A stretch of DNA of 64,000 nt, taken from CAVVDT01 sp963747005 (GTDB lineage Bacteria > Pseudomonadota > Alphaproteobacteria > Rhizobiales > Aestuariivirgaceae). The DNA lies in contig CAVVDT010000003.1 of assembly GCA_963747005.1 (NCBI GenBank), positions 248,001 to 312,000 on the forward strand, given 5' to 3'. Positions within the stretch are counted from its first letter, which is position 1. Each line of letters begins with the position of its first letter. The notes beneath the pieces were generated by a model. The model had not been told where the DNA came from. It made no database searches and worked only from the letters and a program-made list of their open reading frames with translations. Shown here piece by piece: positions 24,605 through 33,942 of the stretch. Position numbers and translations under genes: made by a program.

Positions 24605-26238
24605 TGGCTCACCGCTCCGGTATCGACCGCCTCGATGTCGAAGGCGGCCTTGATCAGCGCCCGGGTGTAGTCGGTGCGCGGTGCCCTGAAAAGGCTTTCC
24701 GATGTGCCTTCCTCGACGATCACGCCATTGCGCAGCACCACGACATGGTGGGCCAGCGCCCGCACCACCTTCAGATCGTGGCTGATGAACAGGAAGGCGA
24801 GGTTGTGGCGCACCTGCAATTCCCGCAGCAGTTCGACGATCTGCGCCTGTACCGACATATCGAGGGCGCTGGTCGGCTCGTCCAGCATGACGAATTTGGG
24901 CTCCAGCACCATGGCCCGCGCAATGGCGATGCGCTGGCGCTGGCCGCCGGAAAATTCGTGCGGATAGCGCTCCATCAGGGCCGGGTCGACCTGCACTTCC
25001 CTGAGTGCCGAGGCAATACGTGCCGCCCGTTCGGTCTCGCTGAGGTCCGGGCGCTGCACCAGAAGCCCCTCTTCGACGATCTGGCGGATCGACAGCCGCG
25101 GGCTGAGCGAACCATAGGGGTCCTGGAACACCACCTGCATCTCGCGCCGAAGCGGTCGCATGTGGCGGGCATCGAAGCCCTCGATCGGCTTGCCGAGATA
25201 GGCGATGGGGCCATCTGATTCGATGAGGCGCAACAGGGCAAGGCCGAGCGTTGTCTTGCCCGAGCCCGATTCGCCCACCACCCCCAGTGTCTGGGCCGCG
25301 CGCACCTTGATGCTCACCCCGTCCACCGCCTTGATGTGTCCCACCACGCGGCGGAAGAACCCCTTCTTGATGGGGAACCACACCTTTAGAGCTTTGGTCT
25401 CGAGGATGACCGGCGCGCGCGCGTCGGCGACCGGCGGATCGCCCTTCGGCTCGGCTTCGATGAGGTGGCGGGTGTAGGGGTGTTGCGGGTTCTTGAAGAG
25501 CGCTTCGGTCTCGCCCTGCTCGACGATCTCGCCCGCCTGCATGACGCACACCTTGTCGGCCATCTTGCGTACGATGCCGAGGTCGTGGGTGATGAGCAGC
25601 ATCGCCATGCCGCTCTCGGCCTTGAGCTCGCGCAACAGTTCGAGGATCTGCGCCTGCACCGTCACATCGAGCGCCGTGGTCGGCTCATCGGCAATCAGCA
25701 GGTCCGGGTTGTTGGCGAGTGCCATGGCGATCATCACCCGCTGGCGCTGGCCGCCGGAAAGCTGGTGGGGATAGCTGGTGAGGCGGCTTTCGGCATCGCG
25801 GATGCCCACCCGGGTGAGGAGTTCGATGGTGCGCGCCCGCGCCCGGGTCTCGCTCATGGCCTGGTGCACCATGAGGATCTCGCCGATCTGCCGCTCCACC
25901 ATATGCAAGGGGTTGAGCGAGGTCATGGGCTCCTGGAAGATCATGGTGATATCGTTACCGCGCACCTTGAGGAGGTCGCGCTCGTCGCTGTCGATGAGAT
26001 TGTCGCCGCGAAACAGGATGCGGCCTGACGGGTGCTCGGCGGCCGGGTAGGGCAACAGTTTCAGGATCGACAGCGCCGTTACCGACTTGCCCGATCCCGA
26101 TTCGCCCACCAGCGCCACCGTCTCGCCGCGCCCGATGGTGAACGACACATGCTTCACCGCCTCGGTGACGGTGCCGCCCTGGCGGAAGTTCACCGACAAA
26201 TCGTCGATCTGCAACAGCGGTTCGCCGGTGCCGCTCAT
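24601..26238 (-). CDS. yejF: Peptide ABC transporter double ATPase, YejF-like
   Basis: A 545-residue protein with two nucleotide-binding domains in tandem. Domain 1 (about 5-260) has GESGSGKSVT, LSGGQRQRVMIAMAL and DLLIADEPTTALD. Domain 2 (about 280-530) has GESGSGKTTLG, FSGGQRQRIAIARAM and KFVMLDEPTSALD. Each ends with the oligopeptide-binding-type tail containing HPYTRHLI or TDYTRALI. The fused layout is that of YejF, energising import of oligopeptides or microcin-C-like compounds. The ATG at 26238 overlaps the YejE stop by 4 bp. Confidence 0.94.
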   Translation of the reverse strand: MSGTGEPLLQIDDLSVNFRQGGTVTEAVKHVSFTIGRGETVALVGESGSGKSVTALSILKLLPYPAAEHPSGRILFRGDNLIDSDERDLLKVRGNDITMIFQEPMTSLNPLHMVERQIGEILMVHQAMSETRARARTIELLTRVGIRDAESRLTSYPHQLSGGQRQRVMIAMALANNPDLLIADEPTTALDVTVQAQILELLRELKAESGMAMLLITHDLGIVRKMADKVCVMQAGEIVEQGETEALFKNPQHPYTRHLIEAEPKGDPPVADARAPVILETKALKVWFPIKKGFFRRVVGHIKAVDGVSIKVRAAQTLGVVGESGSGKTTLGLALLRLIESDGPIAYLGKPIEGFDARHMRPLRREMQVVFQDPYGSLSPRLSIRQIVEEGLLVQRPDLSETERAARIASALREVQVDPALMERYPHEFSGGQRQRIAIARAMVLEPKFVMLDEPTSALDMSVQAQIVELLRELQVRHNLAFLFISHDLKVVRALAHHVVVLRNGVIVEEGTSESLFRAPRTDYTRALIKAAFDIEAVDTGAVSQ

Positions 26239-27374
26239 CTGAACGTCTTTCGCGGATCGAAGGCATCGCGCGCCGCTTCGCCGATGAACACCAGGAGCGA
26301 CAGCATGATGGAGACCACCGCAAAGGCGGTGAGCCCCAGCCACGGCGCCTGCAGGTTGGCCTTGCCCTGCGCCAGAAGCTCGCCCAGCGACGGCGAGCCG
26401 GGAGGCAGGCCGAAGCCGAGGAAATCCAGCGACGTCAGCGTCGTCACCGAGCCAGAGACGATGAACGGCATGAAGGTGATGGTGGCTACCATGGCGTTGG
26501 GCAAAAGATGGCGGAACATGATGCGCATGTCCGACAAACCCAGCGCCCGGGCGGCGCGCACATATTCGAAATTGCGCCCGCGCAGGAATTCCGCCCTCAC
26601 CACCCCCACCAGCGCCGTCCATGAGAACAACAGCATGATGCCGAGCAGCAGCCAGAAGCTCGGCACCAGGAACGCGGCGAGTATGATCAGCAGGTAAAGC
26701 GTGGGGATGGAGTTCCACACCTCGATCAGGCGTTGCATGATGAGGTCGGTCCAGCCACCGGAGAAGCCCTGCACGGCGCCAGCCATGACGCCGATGATCG
26801 AGGAAAAGACGGTGAGGACGAGCCCGAAGATCACCGAAATGCGAAACCCGTAGATGAGACGGGCCACCACGTCGCGGGCCTGGTCGTCGGTCCCCAGCCA
26901 GTTCATGTTGCCCCAGATGCAATTGGGATCAGCGCCTTTCAGCGGGTACTTGTTGCAGGCCTCGGCGCGGGTGAGCATCCAGGCCGGCGGCGAGGGGGCC
27001 GGGCGCGGCTGCTCCAGGTTGACGGTGTTGTAGCTGTAGCGGATGGGCGGCCAGAACATCCAGCCATGGGCGTTGATCTCGTCCTGGTTGACGGGATCGC
27101 GGAAATTGGTGACCGCCAGGAAGCCGCCGAACTTCGATTCCGGATAGTCCTTGAAGATGGGAAACAGCAGTTCGCCCTTGTAGGAGGCGATGATGGGGCG
27201 GTCGTTGGCGATGCATTCGGCGAACAGCGACAGCCCGAACAGCACCAGGAAGATCCACAACGACCACAAGCCCCGGCGGTTGGCTTTGAACAGGTCGACG
27301 CGGCGCCGGTTGATGCCGGAGAGTTGCCAGCGCCGCCGGTTGGCGGAAACGGGTGCTTCCGGGTCCGTCGCCAC
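26235..27374 (-). CDS. yejE: Peptide ABC transporter permease, YejE-like
   Basis: A 379-residue inner-membrane permease. RRVDLFKANRRGLWSLWIF is the OppC-type N-terminal motif before the first helix. A periplasmic segment of about 140 residues containing YSYNTVNLEQPRPAPSPP is characteristic of YejE. The six-helix transport core includes the EAA loop YVRAARALGLSDMRIMFRHL with LPNAM. Translation starts at GTG (27374), overlapping the YejB stop by one base. It pairs with YejB to form the membrane channel. Confidence 0.94.
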   Translation of the reverse strand: MATDPEAPVSANRRRWQLSGINRRRVDLFKANRRGLWSLWIFLVLFGLSLFAECIANDRPIIASYKGELLFPIFKDYPESKFGGFLAVTNFRDPVNQDEINAHGWMFWPPIRYSYNTVNLEQPRPAPSPPAWMLTRAEACNKYPLKGADPNCIWGNMNWLGTDDQARDVVARLIYGFRISVIFGLVLTVFSSIIGVMAGAVQGFSGGWTDLIMQRLIEVWNSIPTLYLLIILAAFLVPSFWLLLGIMLLFSWTALVGVVRAEFLRGRNFEYVRAARALGLSDMRIMFRHLLPNAMVATITFMPFIVSGSVTTLTSLDFLGFGLPPGSPSLGELLAQGKANLQAPWLGLTAFAVVSIMLSLLVFIGEAARDAFDPRKTFR

Positions 27375-28483
27375 TAGAGTTTTCTCGCCTCGAAATCGAT
27401 GCGCGGATCGATCCAGGTGTAGATGAGATCGGTGAGCAGGTTGGTCAGAAGACCCATGAGGGAGAAGATGTAGAGGGTGGCGAACACCACCGGGTAGTCG
27501 CGGTTGAGGGCGGACTCATAGCTGAGCAGCCCCAGCCCATCGAGCGAGAAGATGGTCTCGATGAGCAGCGCACCGGAAAAGAACGCCCCGATGAAGGCGC
27601 CGGGAAAGCCGGCGATGACGATCAGCATGGCGTTGCGGAACACGTGGCCGTAAAGGATGCGCCGTTCCATCAGCCCCTTGGCGCGCGCCGTCATCACATA
27701 CTGCTTCTTGATCTCATCGAGGAAGGAGTTCTTGGTGAGGAGGGTCATGGTGGCAAATGAGCTCACCCCCAGCGCGGTCAGCGGCAGCACCAGGTGCCAG
27801 GCATAGTCGCCGATCTTCTGGTACCAGGCGAGCTGGGCAAAATTGTCCGAGGTGAGGCCGCGCAACGGGAAGATGTTCCAGAACGAGCCGCCGGCAAACA
27901 GCACCACCAAAAGGATGGCGAACAGGAAGGCAGGGATCGCATAGCCGAAGATGATGACGCCGGACGTCCACACATCGAACGTCGAACCATCGCGCACTGC
28001 CTTGGCGACGCCGAGCGGAATGGAAACCGCATAGGTGATGAAGGTCAGCCACAAGCCCAGCGATATCGATACCGGCATCTTGGAGATGATCAGGCTGATT
28101 ACCGAGACGTCGCGGAAATAGCTCTGGCCGAAATTGAAGGTGGCGAAATTCTTGATCATCAGCAAAAAGCGTTCAGGCGCCGGCTTGTCGAAGCCGAACT
28201 GCTTTTCCAGCGACTTGATGAATTCGGGATCGAGGCCCTGGGCGCCGCGATATTTCGATTCGATGCCGGCGGCCTGGGCGCCGGACTGCATGCCGGCACC
28301 GACCTCCGAGCCGTTGGAGCCGCCGATGCGGGCGGTGGCCCCGACGTCGGTTCCCTGCAGACGGGCGATCACCTGCTCGACCGGTCCGCCAGGGGCAAAC
28401 TGGATGATGGCAAAGCTCAGCGTCATGATGCCGAGAAGCGTCGGGATCATCAACAGAAGCCGCTTCAAGATGTAGGCGAACAT
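27374..28483 (-). CDS. yejB: Peptide ABC transporter permease, YejB-like
   Basis: A 369-residue permease of the OppB/DppB type. The N-terminus MFAYILKRLLLMIPTLLGIM is the usual signal-anchor helix. A long first periplasmic loop (about 30-140) contains GLDPEFIKSLEKQFGFDKPA, the marker of the family. The EAA loop is YVMTARAKGLMERRILYGHV followed by FRNAM. GAAGGG lies upstream of the ATG. It is in a same-strand operon: two binding proteins, YejB, YejE, YejF, then the reductase. Confidence 0.94.
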   Translation of the reverse strand: MFAYILKRLLLMIPTLLGIMTLSFAIIQFAPGGPVEQVIARLQGTDVGATARIGGSNGSEVGAGMQSGAQAAGIESKYRGAQGLDPEFIKSLEKQFGFDKPAPERFLLMIKNFATFNFGQSYFRDVSVISLIISKMPVSISLGLWLTFITYAVSIPLGVAKAVRDGSTFDVWTSGVIIFGYAIPAFLFAILLVVLFAGGSFWNIFPLRGLTSDNFAQLAWYQKIGDYAWHLVLPLTALGVSSFATMTLLTKNSFLDEIKKQYVMTARAKGLMERRILYGHVFRNAMLIVIAGFPGAFIGAFFSGALLIETIFSLDGLGLLSYESALNRDYPVVFATLYIFSLMGLLTNLLTDLIYTWIDPRIDFEARKL

Positions 28484-28586
28484 GGCGCTCGTTACCCTTC
28501 AGGTCCGGAGGTCCTGACCCTCGCCTTGCAGTGCCATGATTTGCGCATCCATGACAACACTCGTCCCGCCCGCGACGCCACCGCGC

Positions 28587-30410
28587 TCACGGACCGCGCT
28601 TGATGGTTGCGGCCTTGGCCTTGTCGATCCACCAGGTATCGATGATGCCGCGCTCATAGGGCGGCTTTACCGCCGGATGGCCGAAGATGTCCCAATAGGC
28701 AACGTCATGGGCTCCCTTGAACCAGTGGGGAACCCAGAAATACATGGCCCGCAGCACCCGGTCGAGACATCTGGCCGCCACCACCAGGTCGGCCCGGCTC
28801 CTGGCCTGGACGATGTCCTGGATGAGTGCATCGACCGCCGGCGACTTGATCCCCGCCAGGTTGAAGCTGCCGGGCAGGTCGGCGGTGGACGAGGCGAAGA
28901 AGGCTTGCAGTTCGGTGCCCGGCGTCTGGCCGATGGTATAGCGCTGCACGATGACGTCGAAGTCGAAGGTCTTGAGCCGCTCCTGGTATTGCGCCGATTC
29001 CACCTGGCGGATGTTGGCGGCGATGCCGAGCAGGTTGAGATTGCGGATATAGGGGTTGATGACCCGTTCAAAGACCGGATCGTCGGAGAGGAATTCGATG
29101 CTCAGGGGCATGCCGTCCTTGCTCACCCGATGAGTGCCCTGGATCCTGCAGCCGGCCGCATCGAGAAGCTCAGAGGCAAGACGCAACAGCTTGCGGTCCT
29201 GACCCGAGCCGTCGCTGACCGGCGGCGTCACCGGCAGACCGAAACTCTGCGGCGGGAGAGTTTCCCGGAACGGCTCCAAGAGGTCCAGTTCGGCCGGGCT
29301 CGGCAGACCTTCGGCCTTCATGTCGGAATTCTCGAACACCGACTGGGTGCGCTTGTAGAGTCCGTAGAAGAGGTGGGCGTTGGACCATTCGAAGTCGAAG
29401 GCAAGGCCCATCGCCTGGCGCACTTGCGGATCGGCGAATTTCGCCCGCCGCATGTTGAGGAAGAACCCTTGCGCGCCGGATATGGTCTTATCCGGCAGCA
29501 CCGCCTTGATCAGGCGGCCGTCCTTGACGGCAGCAATGTCGTAGCCGGTGGCCCAGGACTTCGAGGTGAACTCCTCGCGCAGGTCGAGGTCTCCCGCCTT
29601 CAGCGCCTCCAGTTCGGCGGTGCGGTCGCGGAAATACAGCAGCTTGATCTCGTTGAAGTTGTAGCGGCCGCGATTGACCGGCAGGTCCCTTGCCCAATAG
29701 TCGTCGCGCCGCCGATAGGTGATGAACTGGCCCTGCTTGAACGCCTCAACGCCATAGGGCCCCGAGCCGAGCGGCGGTGTCAGCGTGGTGCGGGTGAAGT
29801 CGTGGCTGGCGTACCAGGCCTTTGAGAAGATAGGCAGGGTGGCGACGATGACCGGCAGATCGCGCACGTTCTTGCCCTTGAAGCGGTAGCGCACGGTGAG
29901 CGGATCGAGGATATCGGCGGCTTCCACGTCGCGGATGAGGATGCGGTATTGCTCGTGGCCGTGCTCCTTCAGGAGGCGGAAGCTGTCGGCCACATCGGCG
30001 GCGGTGAGCGCCGAGCCGTCGGAAAACCGCGCCTCGGGCCTCAGTGTGAAGGTGACGCTTTGACGGTCGGCGGCCCGTTCCGCCGATTGCGCCGCCAGGC
30101 CATAGACCGCATCGGGTTCGTCATAGGCGCGCACCATCAAGGTATCGAACAGGAACTCGATGAGCTGGGCCGGATCCCCTTTCAGGATATAGCCGTTGAA
30201 GCTGTCGAAGGTTGTAAGGCCCGAGGTGCCGATGGTGACGATGCGCCCGCCCTTGGGGGCTGAAGGCTCGGCATAGTCGAAGTGGGTGAACCGGGCGCCA
30301 TATTTGAGATCGCCGAAGGTCGAGAGCCCGTGTCGCGCCTCGGCTTGTGCCCTTGCGACGGGTGCGGCGAGGAGCGATGCCGTTGCCATGAGGAAATGGC
30401 GGCGCCTCAT
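28587..30410 (-). CDS. Peptide-binding protein, YejA-like (second copy)
   Basis: A 607-residue periplasmic receptor of the SBP_bac_5 family. RRRHFLMATASLLAAPVARA is a Tat-like or Sec signal. The mature start RHGLSTFGDLKYGARFTHFD with PSAPKGGRIVTIG is YejA-like. WSNAHLFYGLYKRTQSVFEN and the C-terminal KGAHDVAYWDIFGHP block are also typical. The ATG overlaps the upstream binding-protein stop by 4 bp. It is clearly homologous to that neighbour and probably arose by tandem duplication, giving the importer two receptors with different peptide preferences. Confidence 0.92.
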   Translation of the reverse strand: MRRRHFLMATASLLAAPVARAQAEARHGLSTFGDLKYGARFTHFDYAEPSAPKGGRIVTIGTSGLTTFDSFNGYILKGDPAQLIEFLFDTLMVRAYDEPDAVYGLAAQSAERAADRQSVTFTLRPEARFSDGSALTAADVADSFRLLKEHGHEQYRILIRDVEAADILDPLTVRYRFKGKNVRDLPVIVATLPIFSKAWYASHDFTRTTLTPPLGSGPYGVEAFKQGQFITYRRRDDYWARDLPVNRGRYNFNEIKLLYFRDRTAELEALKAGDLDLREEFTSKSWATGYDIAAVKDGRLIKAVLPDKTISGAQGFFLNMRRAKFADPQVRQAMGLAFDFEWSNAHLFYGLYKRTQSVFENSDMKAEGLPSPAELDLLEPFRETLPPQSFGLPVTPPVSDGSGQDRKLLRLASELLDAAGCRIQGTHRVSKDGMPLSIEFLSDDPVFERVINPYIRNLNLLGIAANIRQVESAQYQERLKTFDFDVIVQRYTIGQTPGTELQAFFASSTADLPGSFNLAGIKSPAVDALIQDIVQARSRADLVVAARCLDRVLRAMYFWVPHWFKGAHDVAYWDIFGHPAVKPPYERGIIDTWWIDKAKAATIKRGP

Positions 30411-32275
30411 TGGCCGGCCTTGATGCGGGCCGCCTTGGCGGCGTCCCACCACCAGATATCGGGGAACCCGACGGCATAGTCGGGCAGATTGGCGGGCCGG
30501 CCGAAGCGGTCCCAGTGGGCGATGCGCTGGTAGGGGATGTACCACATGGGCACCACGAAGTCGTTCCACAGGAGGACCCGGTCGAGCGCCCGGCAGGCGG
30601 CGATGAGCCCGGCGCGCGACTTGGAAAAGATGACGTCGTCGATGAGCGTGTCGATGGCGGCATCCTTGATGCCGACGAAATTGAAGCTGCCGGGCCGGTC
30701 GGCTGCCGCCGAGCCCCAGAAATTGCGCTGCTCGTTGCCCGGCGACAGCGACTGGCCCCAGTTGGCGACGATGATGTCGTAGTCGAAATTCTGCCGCCGC
30801 CGCTGGTATTGCGCGTCATCGACCGTGCGCACGACCGACTGGATGCCGATGAGCTTCAACTGGTCGACATAGGGCAGGACGATGCGCTCGAACAGCGGCG
30901 AGACGAGAAGGAATTCCACCTGCATGGCCTCGCCGCCGGCGTTCACCAGCTTGCGGTCAGGGCCGAGCTTCCAGCCGGCCTCGCCCAGGAGCTTGAGCGC
31001 CATGCGCAAATTCTTGCGCCGGTCGAGCGGGGTCTTGTTGACGGGGTTGGTGTAGGTTTCAGTGAACACCTCGTCGGGGACCTTGCCGCGCAAGGGTTCG
31101 AGAAGTTTGAGTTCATCCGGCCCCGGCAGACCAGTGGCGGCCAGTTCGGAATTGTTGAAGTAGCTGGCCGAACGCTCGTACTGGCCATAGAACAGGTTGG
31201 CGTTCGACCATTCGAAGTCGAAGGCGTAGTTGAAGGCCAGCCTTACCCGCCGGTCCTTGAACTTGTCGCGCCGGATGTTAAAGGCAAAAGCCTGCATGCC
31301 CTCCACGTTCTTCAGGGCGATTTTCTCGCGCACCACATCACCGCGTTCAAGGGCGGGAAAATTGTAGGCGGTGGCCCAGTTCTTGGAGCTGTTCTCGTTG
31401 CGGTAATCGTACTGGTCCGACTTGAAGGCTTCCAGAGCTACCGTCTCGTCGCGGAAATAGATGACCGACATCTCGTCGAAATTGTTCTGGCCGACATTCA
31501 CCGGCAGCCGGGCCGCCCAGTAGTCATCGACCCGTCGGGCGGTGATCGACGTGCCGGTCTTGACCTCGCTGATCCGGTAGGCGCCGGAGGCAAGCGGCAC
31601 TTCGAGCGTGGTTGCATCGAGATCGCGCTTGCGGCCCTTGGCGTCGGTGCCCTCCCACCAGTGGCGCGGCAGCACCTGCAATTGTCCGGTGATCTGCGGC
31701 AGTTCGCGGTTGCCCTTGGCCGAGAAGAAGAACGTCACCTCGCGCTCGCCGGTCTGCTCCGCCTTGGCGATGTTCTTGTAGTAGAAGGCGCTTTCCGGAT
31801 TGGCGAGCTTGAGGTTGGTCATCGACCAGATGACGTCGTCGGGGGTGATCGGCTTGCCGTCGTGAAAACGCGCATCGGGACGCAGCCGGTAGGTGACGGA
31901 GGAATGATCCTCGGGATATTTCATCGCCTCGGCGATGAGGCCGTACTGGCTCGAAGGCTCGTCGTTGGCGTCCTTGGTGAGGCTGTCCACCGTCGATGAG
32001 ACGAGGCCCGCCGCGTTGCCCTTGAAGGTGAAGGGATTGAGGCTGTCGAAGGTGCCGACCGCGAACAGCCTGACGCGCCCGCCCCTGGGTGCTGCGGGAT
32101 CGACATAGTCGAAATGCGCAAAGTCGGGGGCGTATTTGACATCGCCGAACAGCGACAGTCCGTGCCGCCAGCCGGGCTCGTCGGCATGGGCGATGGAGGT
32201 TGCGACAAGGCGAAAGCCGGGCAGCAGCCCGAGCGGGGCCAGCGCCTTGATGAGGCCGCGCCGCGAAATCACCAT
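30407..32275 (-). CDS. yejA: Peptide-binding protein, YejA-like (first copy)
   Basis: A 622-residue periplasmic receptor, first gene of the Yej operon. MVISRRGLIKALAPLGLLPG is a signal with twin arginines; cleavage is likely after ATSIAHA. RHGLSLFGDVKYAPDFAHFD, AAPRGGRVRLF and WSNANLFYGQYERSASYFNN match YejA and the following paralogue. A strong GGAGG site lies 4-5 bp before the ATG at 32275. The upstream gap carries the terminator of cycM, so the operon likely has its own promoter in 32276-32337. Confidence 0.93.
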   Translation of the reverse strand: MVISRRGLIKALAPLGLLPGFRLVATSIAHADEPGWRHGLSLFGDVKYAPDFAHFDYVDPAAPRGGRVRLFAVGTFDSLNPFTFKGNAAGLVSSTVDSLTKDANDEPSSQYGLIAEAMKYPEDHSSVTYRLRPDARFHDGKPITPDDVIWSMTNLKLANPESAFYYKNIAKAEQTGEREVTFFFSAKGNRELPQITGQLQVLPRHWWEGTDAKGRKRDLDATTLEVPLASGAYRISEVKTGTSITARRVDDYWAARLPVNVGQNNFDEMSVIYFRDETVALEAFKSDQYDYRNENSSKNWATAYNFPALERGDVVREKIALKNVEGMQAFAFNIRRDKFKDRRVRLAFNYAFDFEWSNANLFYGQYERSASYFNNSELAATGLPGPDELKLLEPLRGKVPDEVFTETYTNPVNKTPLDRRKNLRMALKLLGEAGWKLGPDRKLVNAGGEAMQVEFLLVSPLFERIVLPYVDQLKLIGIQSVVRTVDDAQYQRRRQNFDYDIIVANWGQSLSPGNEQRNFWGSAAADRPGSFNFVGIKDAAIDTLIDDVIFSKSRAGLIAACRALDRVLLWNDFVVPMWYIPYQRIAHWDRFGRPANLPDYAVGFPDIWWWDAAKAARIKAGQ

Positions 32276-32337
32276 GTCGCCTCCTGAACTGCACCGGACA
32301 AGGGCCTGAAAGCCTAGAGGCCTTTGGCGCAAATGAA

Positions 32338-32363
32338 AACACCGGCGGGTGGCCGCCGGTGTT
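32338..32363 (-). terminator. Intrinsic terminator of cycM
   Basis: A perfect 11-bp stem (AACACCGGCGG / CCGCCGGTGTT) with a 4-nt loop. Read on the minus strand it is followed by TTTTCATTT. It lies 25 bp after the cytochrome gene stop and ahead of the Yej operon. Confidence 0.8.
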
Positions 32364-32388
32364 AAATCTTGGTCATGCGCCGATACGG

Positions 32389-32943
32389 CTACGGGGTCGG
32401 CAGCGGCACCGGATTGTCGCTCAGGGTGCGCAGATAGGCGATCACGTCGGCGCGCTTGGCCTCGTCGGAAATGCCGGCAAAGCCCATCTTGGTGCCGGGC
32501 ACGTAGGCCTTGGGCTTGTGAAGGAACTTGTTGAGGTCCTCGAACGTCCACTTGCCGTCCTTCTTGGCCTCGGCCTTCATGGCGTCGGAGTAGGAAAAGC
32601 CCGGATGGCTGGCGATCGGCCGCTCGACCACGCCATAAAGGTTGGGTCCGACCTTGTTGGGCCCACCCTTGGTGAAGTCGTGGCAGGCCTGGCAGGGCTT
32701 GGTGTCGGCCTGTCCCTTTTCGGCGCTGGCCTTGGCCAGGAATGGCGCGATCGGCGGGATCGTCGGGGCGGCGGCGGCCGTTTCGGTCGTCTTGGCGGCG
32801 ACTTCGACCTTCATGCCGGGCATCGCCGGCTTCGGGGCGTGATAGATCGCATGCCCGAGCTCATTGAGGCCGAACACCAGCAATGCCGTGAACAGCACCC
32901 AGCCGGCGATCTTGTTCAAAAAGAAAGTGTCGATGCCTTGCAT
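32389..32943 (-). CDS. cycM: Membrane-anchored c-type cytochrome, CycM-like
   Basis: A 184-residue class I cytochrome c. Residues about 13-33 (AGWVLFTALLVFGLNELGHA) form an N-terminal anchor, followed by a flexible Ala/Pro-rich linker. The haem domain has CQACH near 84-88 and an axial Met in PGTKMGFAGI. CycM carries electrons from the bc1 complex to the aa3 oxidase in rhizobia. The ATG at 32943 lies immediately before the anchor. It diverges from kdsB-pheA, a conserved rhizobial neighbourhood. Confidence 0.93.
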   Translation of the reverse strand: MQGIDTFFLNKIAGWVLFTALLVFGLNELGHAIYHAPKPAMPGMKVEVAAKTTETAAAAPTIPPIAPFLAKASAEKGQADTKPCQACHDFTKGGPNKVGPNLYGVVERPIASHPGFSYSDAMKAEAKKDGKWTFEDLNKFLHKPKAYVPGTKMGFAGISDEAKRADVIAYLRTLSDNPVPLPTP

Positions 32944-33120
32944 TTTTCCCCTCGCCCCGAGGCCCGGTTGATGTTTGCGATTCCCCAAGCCGGCCCCCCT
33001 AGAGAGCCCTGCAATGGGCGCGGAAACTAATGGTTTCGCCGCAGTTGCGCAATACGTATAAGGGCTGCAAGTCCATTTTGCCGCGCCGCGCCGGGCAGCC
33101 GGCCTCTTGCTTGACCAGCC

Positions 33121-33870
33121 ATGCATTCCGCCTCCGTCATCACTGTCATTCCGGCCCGCATGGGCTCTGAGCGCCTGCCCGGCAAGCCGCTGGCCGATAT
33201 CGCCGGGGTGCCCATGGTGGTGCAGGTGTGCCGCCGGGCGCTTGCGGCCGGTATCGGGCGTGTGGTGGTGGCCGCCGCCGATGCCGAAATCGTTGCTGTC
33301 GTCGAGGCGCACGGTCTGGAGGCGGTGTTGACGGCGGAAGACCTGCCGTCGGGCTCCGACCGCGTCGCCGCCGCCATCCGTCGCATCGACCCCGAACGGC
33401 ACTACGATGTGGTGGTCAACCTGCAGGGCGATCTGCCGATGATCGAGCCGGCGGTGGTGCGGGCCTGCCTCGATGCCTTGAGCTTTCCCGGTGCCGACAT
33501 CTCCACCGTGGCGGCCCTTGTCGTCGATCCGGACGAGGCTGCGAATCCCAACGTGGTCAAGGCCATCGCCGCGCTCGCCGAAAGCAGCGGGCCGGTCGAG
33601 GCACGCGATTTCGTGCGCCGCCTGCCGGAGGGCGCGAGGCCGCCCTTTTGGCACCATATCGGCATCTACGCCTACCGCCGTGCCGCGCTTGAGCGCTTCG
33701 TCGCCCTGCCGCCCTCGGCGCGCGAGGTCGAACGCCGGCTGGAGCAGATGCGCGCCCTCGACAACGCCATGTCGATTGCCATCGCCCGCGTTGACACGGT
33801 GCCGCTGGGTGTCGATACTCCCGCCGACCTTGAACGGGCGCGCTTTCTCATGGCATCGGGGGACGCATGA
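33121..33870 (+). CDS. kdsB: 3-deoxy-manno-octulosonate cytidylyltransferase KdsB
   Basis: It activates Kdo with CTP for lipopolysaccharide core synthesis. The 249-residue protein has VIPARMGSERLPGKPL (CTP loop), LPSGSDRVAAA, NLQGDLPMIEP (Mg-binding Asp), HIGIYAYRRAALERF and LGVDTPADLERAR, all in family order. The start ATGCATTCC at 33121 has no strong Shine-Dalgarno box. It is followed 72 bp later by pheA on the same strand. Confidence 0.96.
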   Translation: MHSASVITVIPARMGSERLPGKPLADIAGVPMVVQVCRRALAAGIGRVVVAAADAEIVAVVEAHGLEAVLTAEDLPSGSDRVAAAIRRIDPERHYDVVVNLQGDLPMIEPAVVRACLDALSFPGADISTVAALVVDPDEAANPNVVKAIAALAESSGPVEARDFVRRLPEGARPPFWHHIGIYAYRRAALERFVALPPSAREVERRLEQMRALDNAMSIAIARVDTVPLGVDTPADLERARFLMASGDA

Positions 33871-33942
33871 CGACCGGCCGACAGGCAGCGCCGGACCGGC
33901 AGGTCATTTGAATTTGTTCTTTGTTCTTCGGGGGTAACGAAA

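Noticed and set aside
24605..25549. Long N-terminal extension of the hydroxyacid dehydrogenase
   Set aside because: It is an out-of-frame reading of the YejF ATPase gene; the true start at 24604 overlaps the yejF stop.
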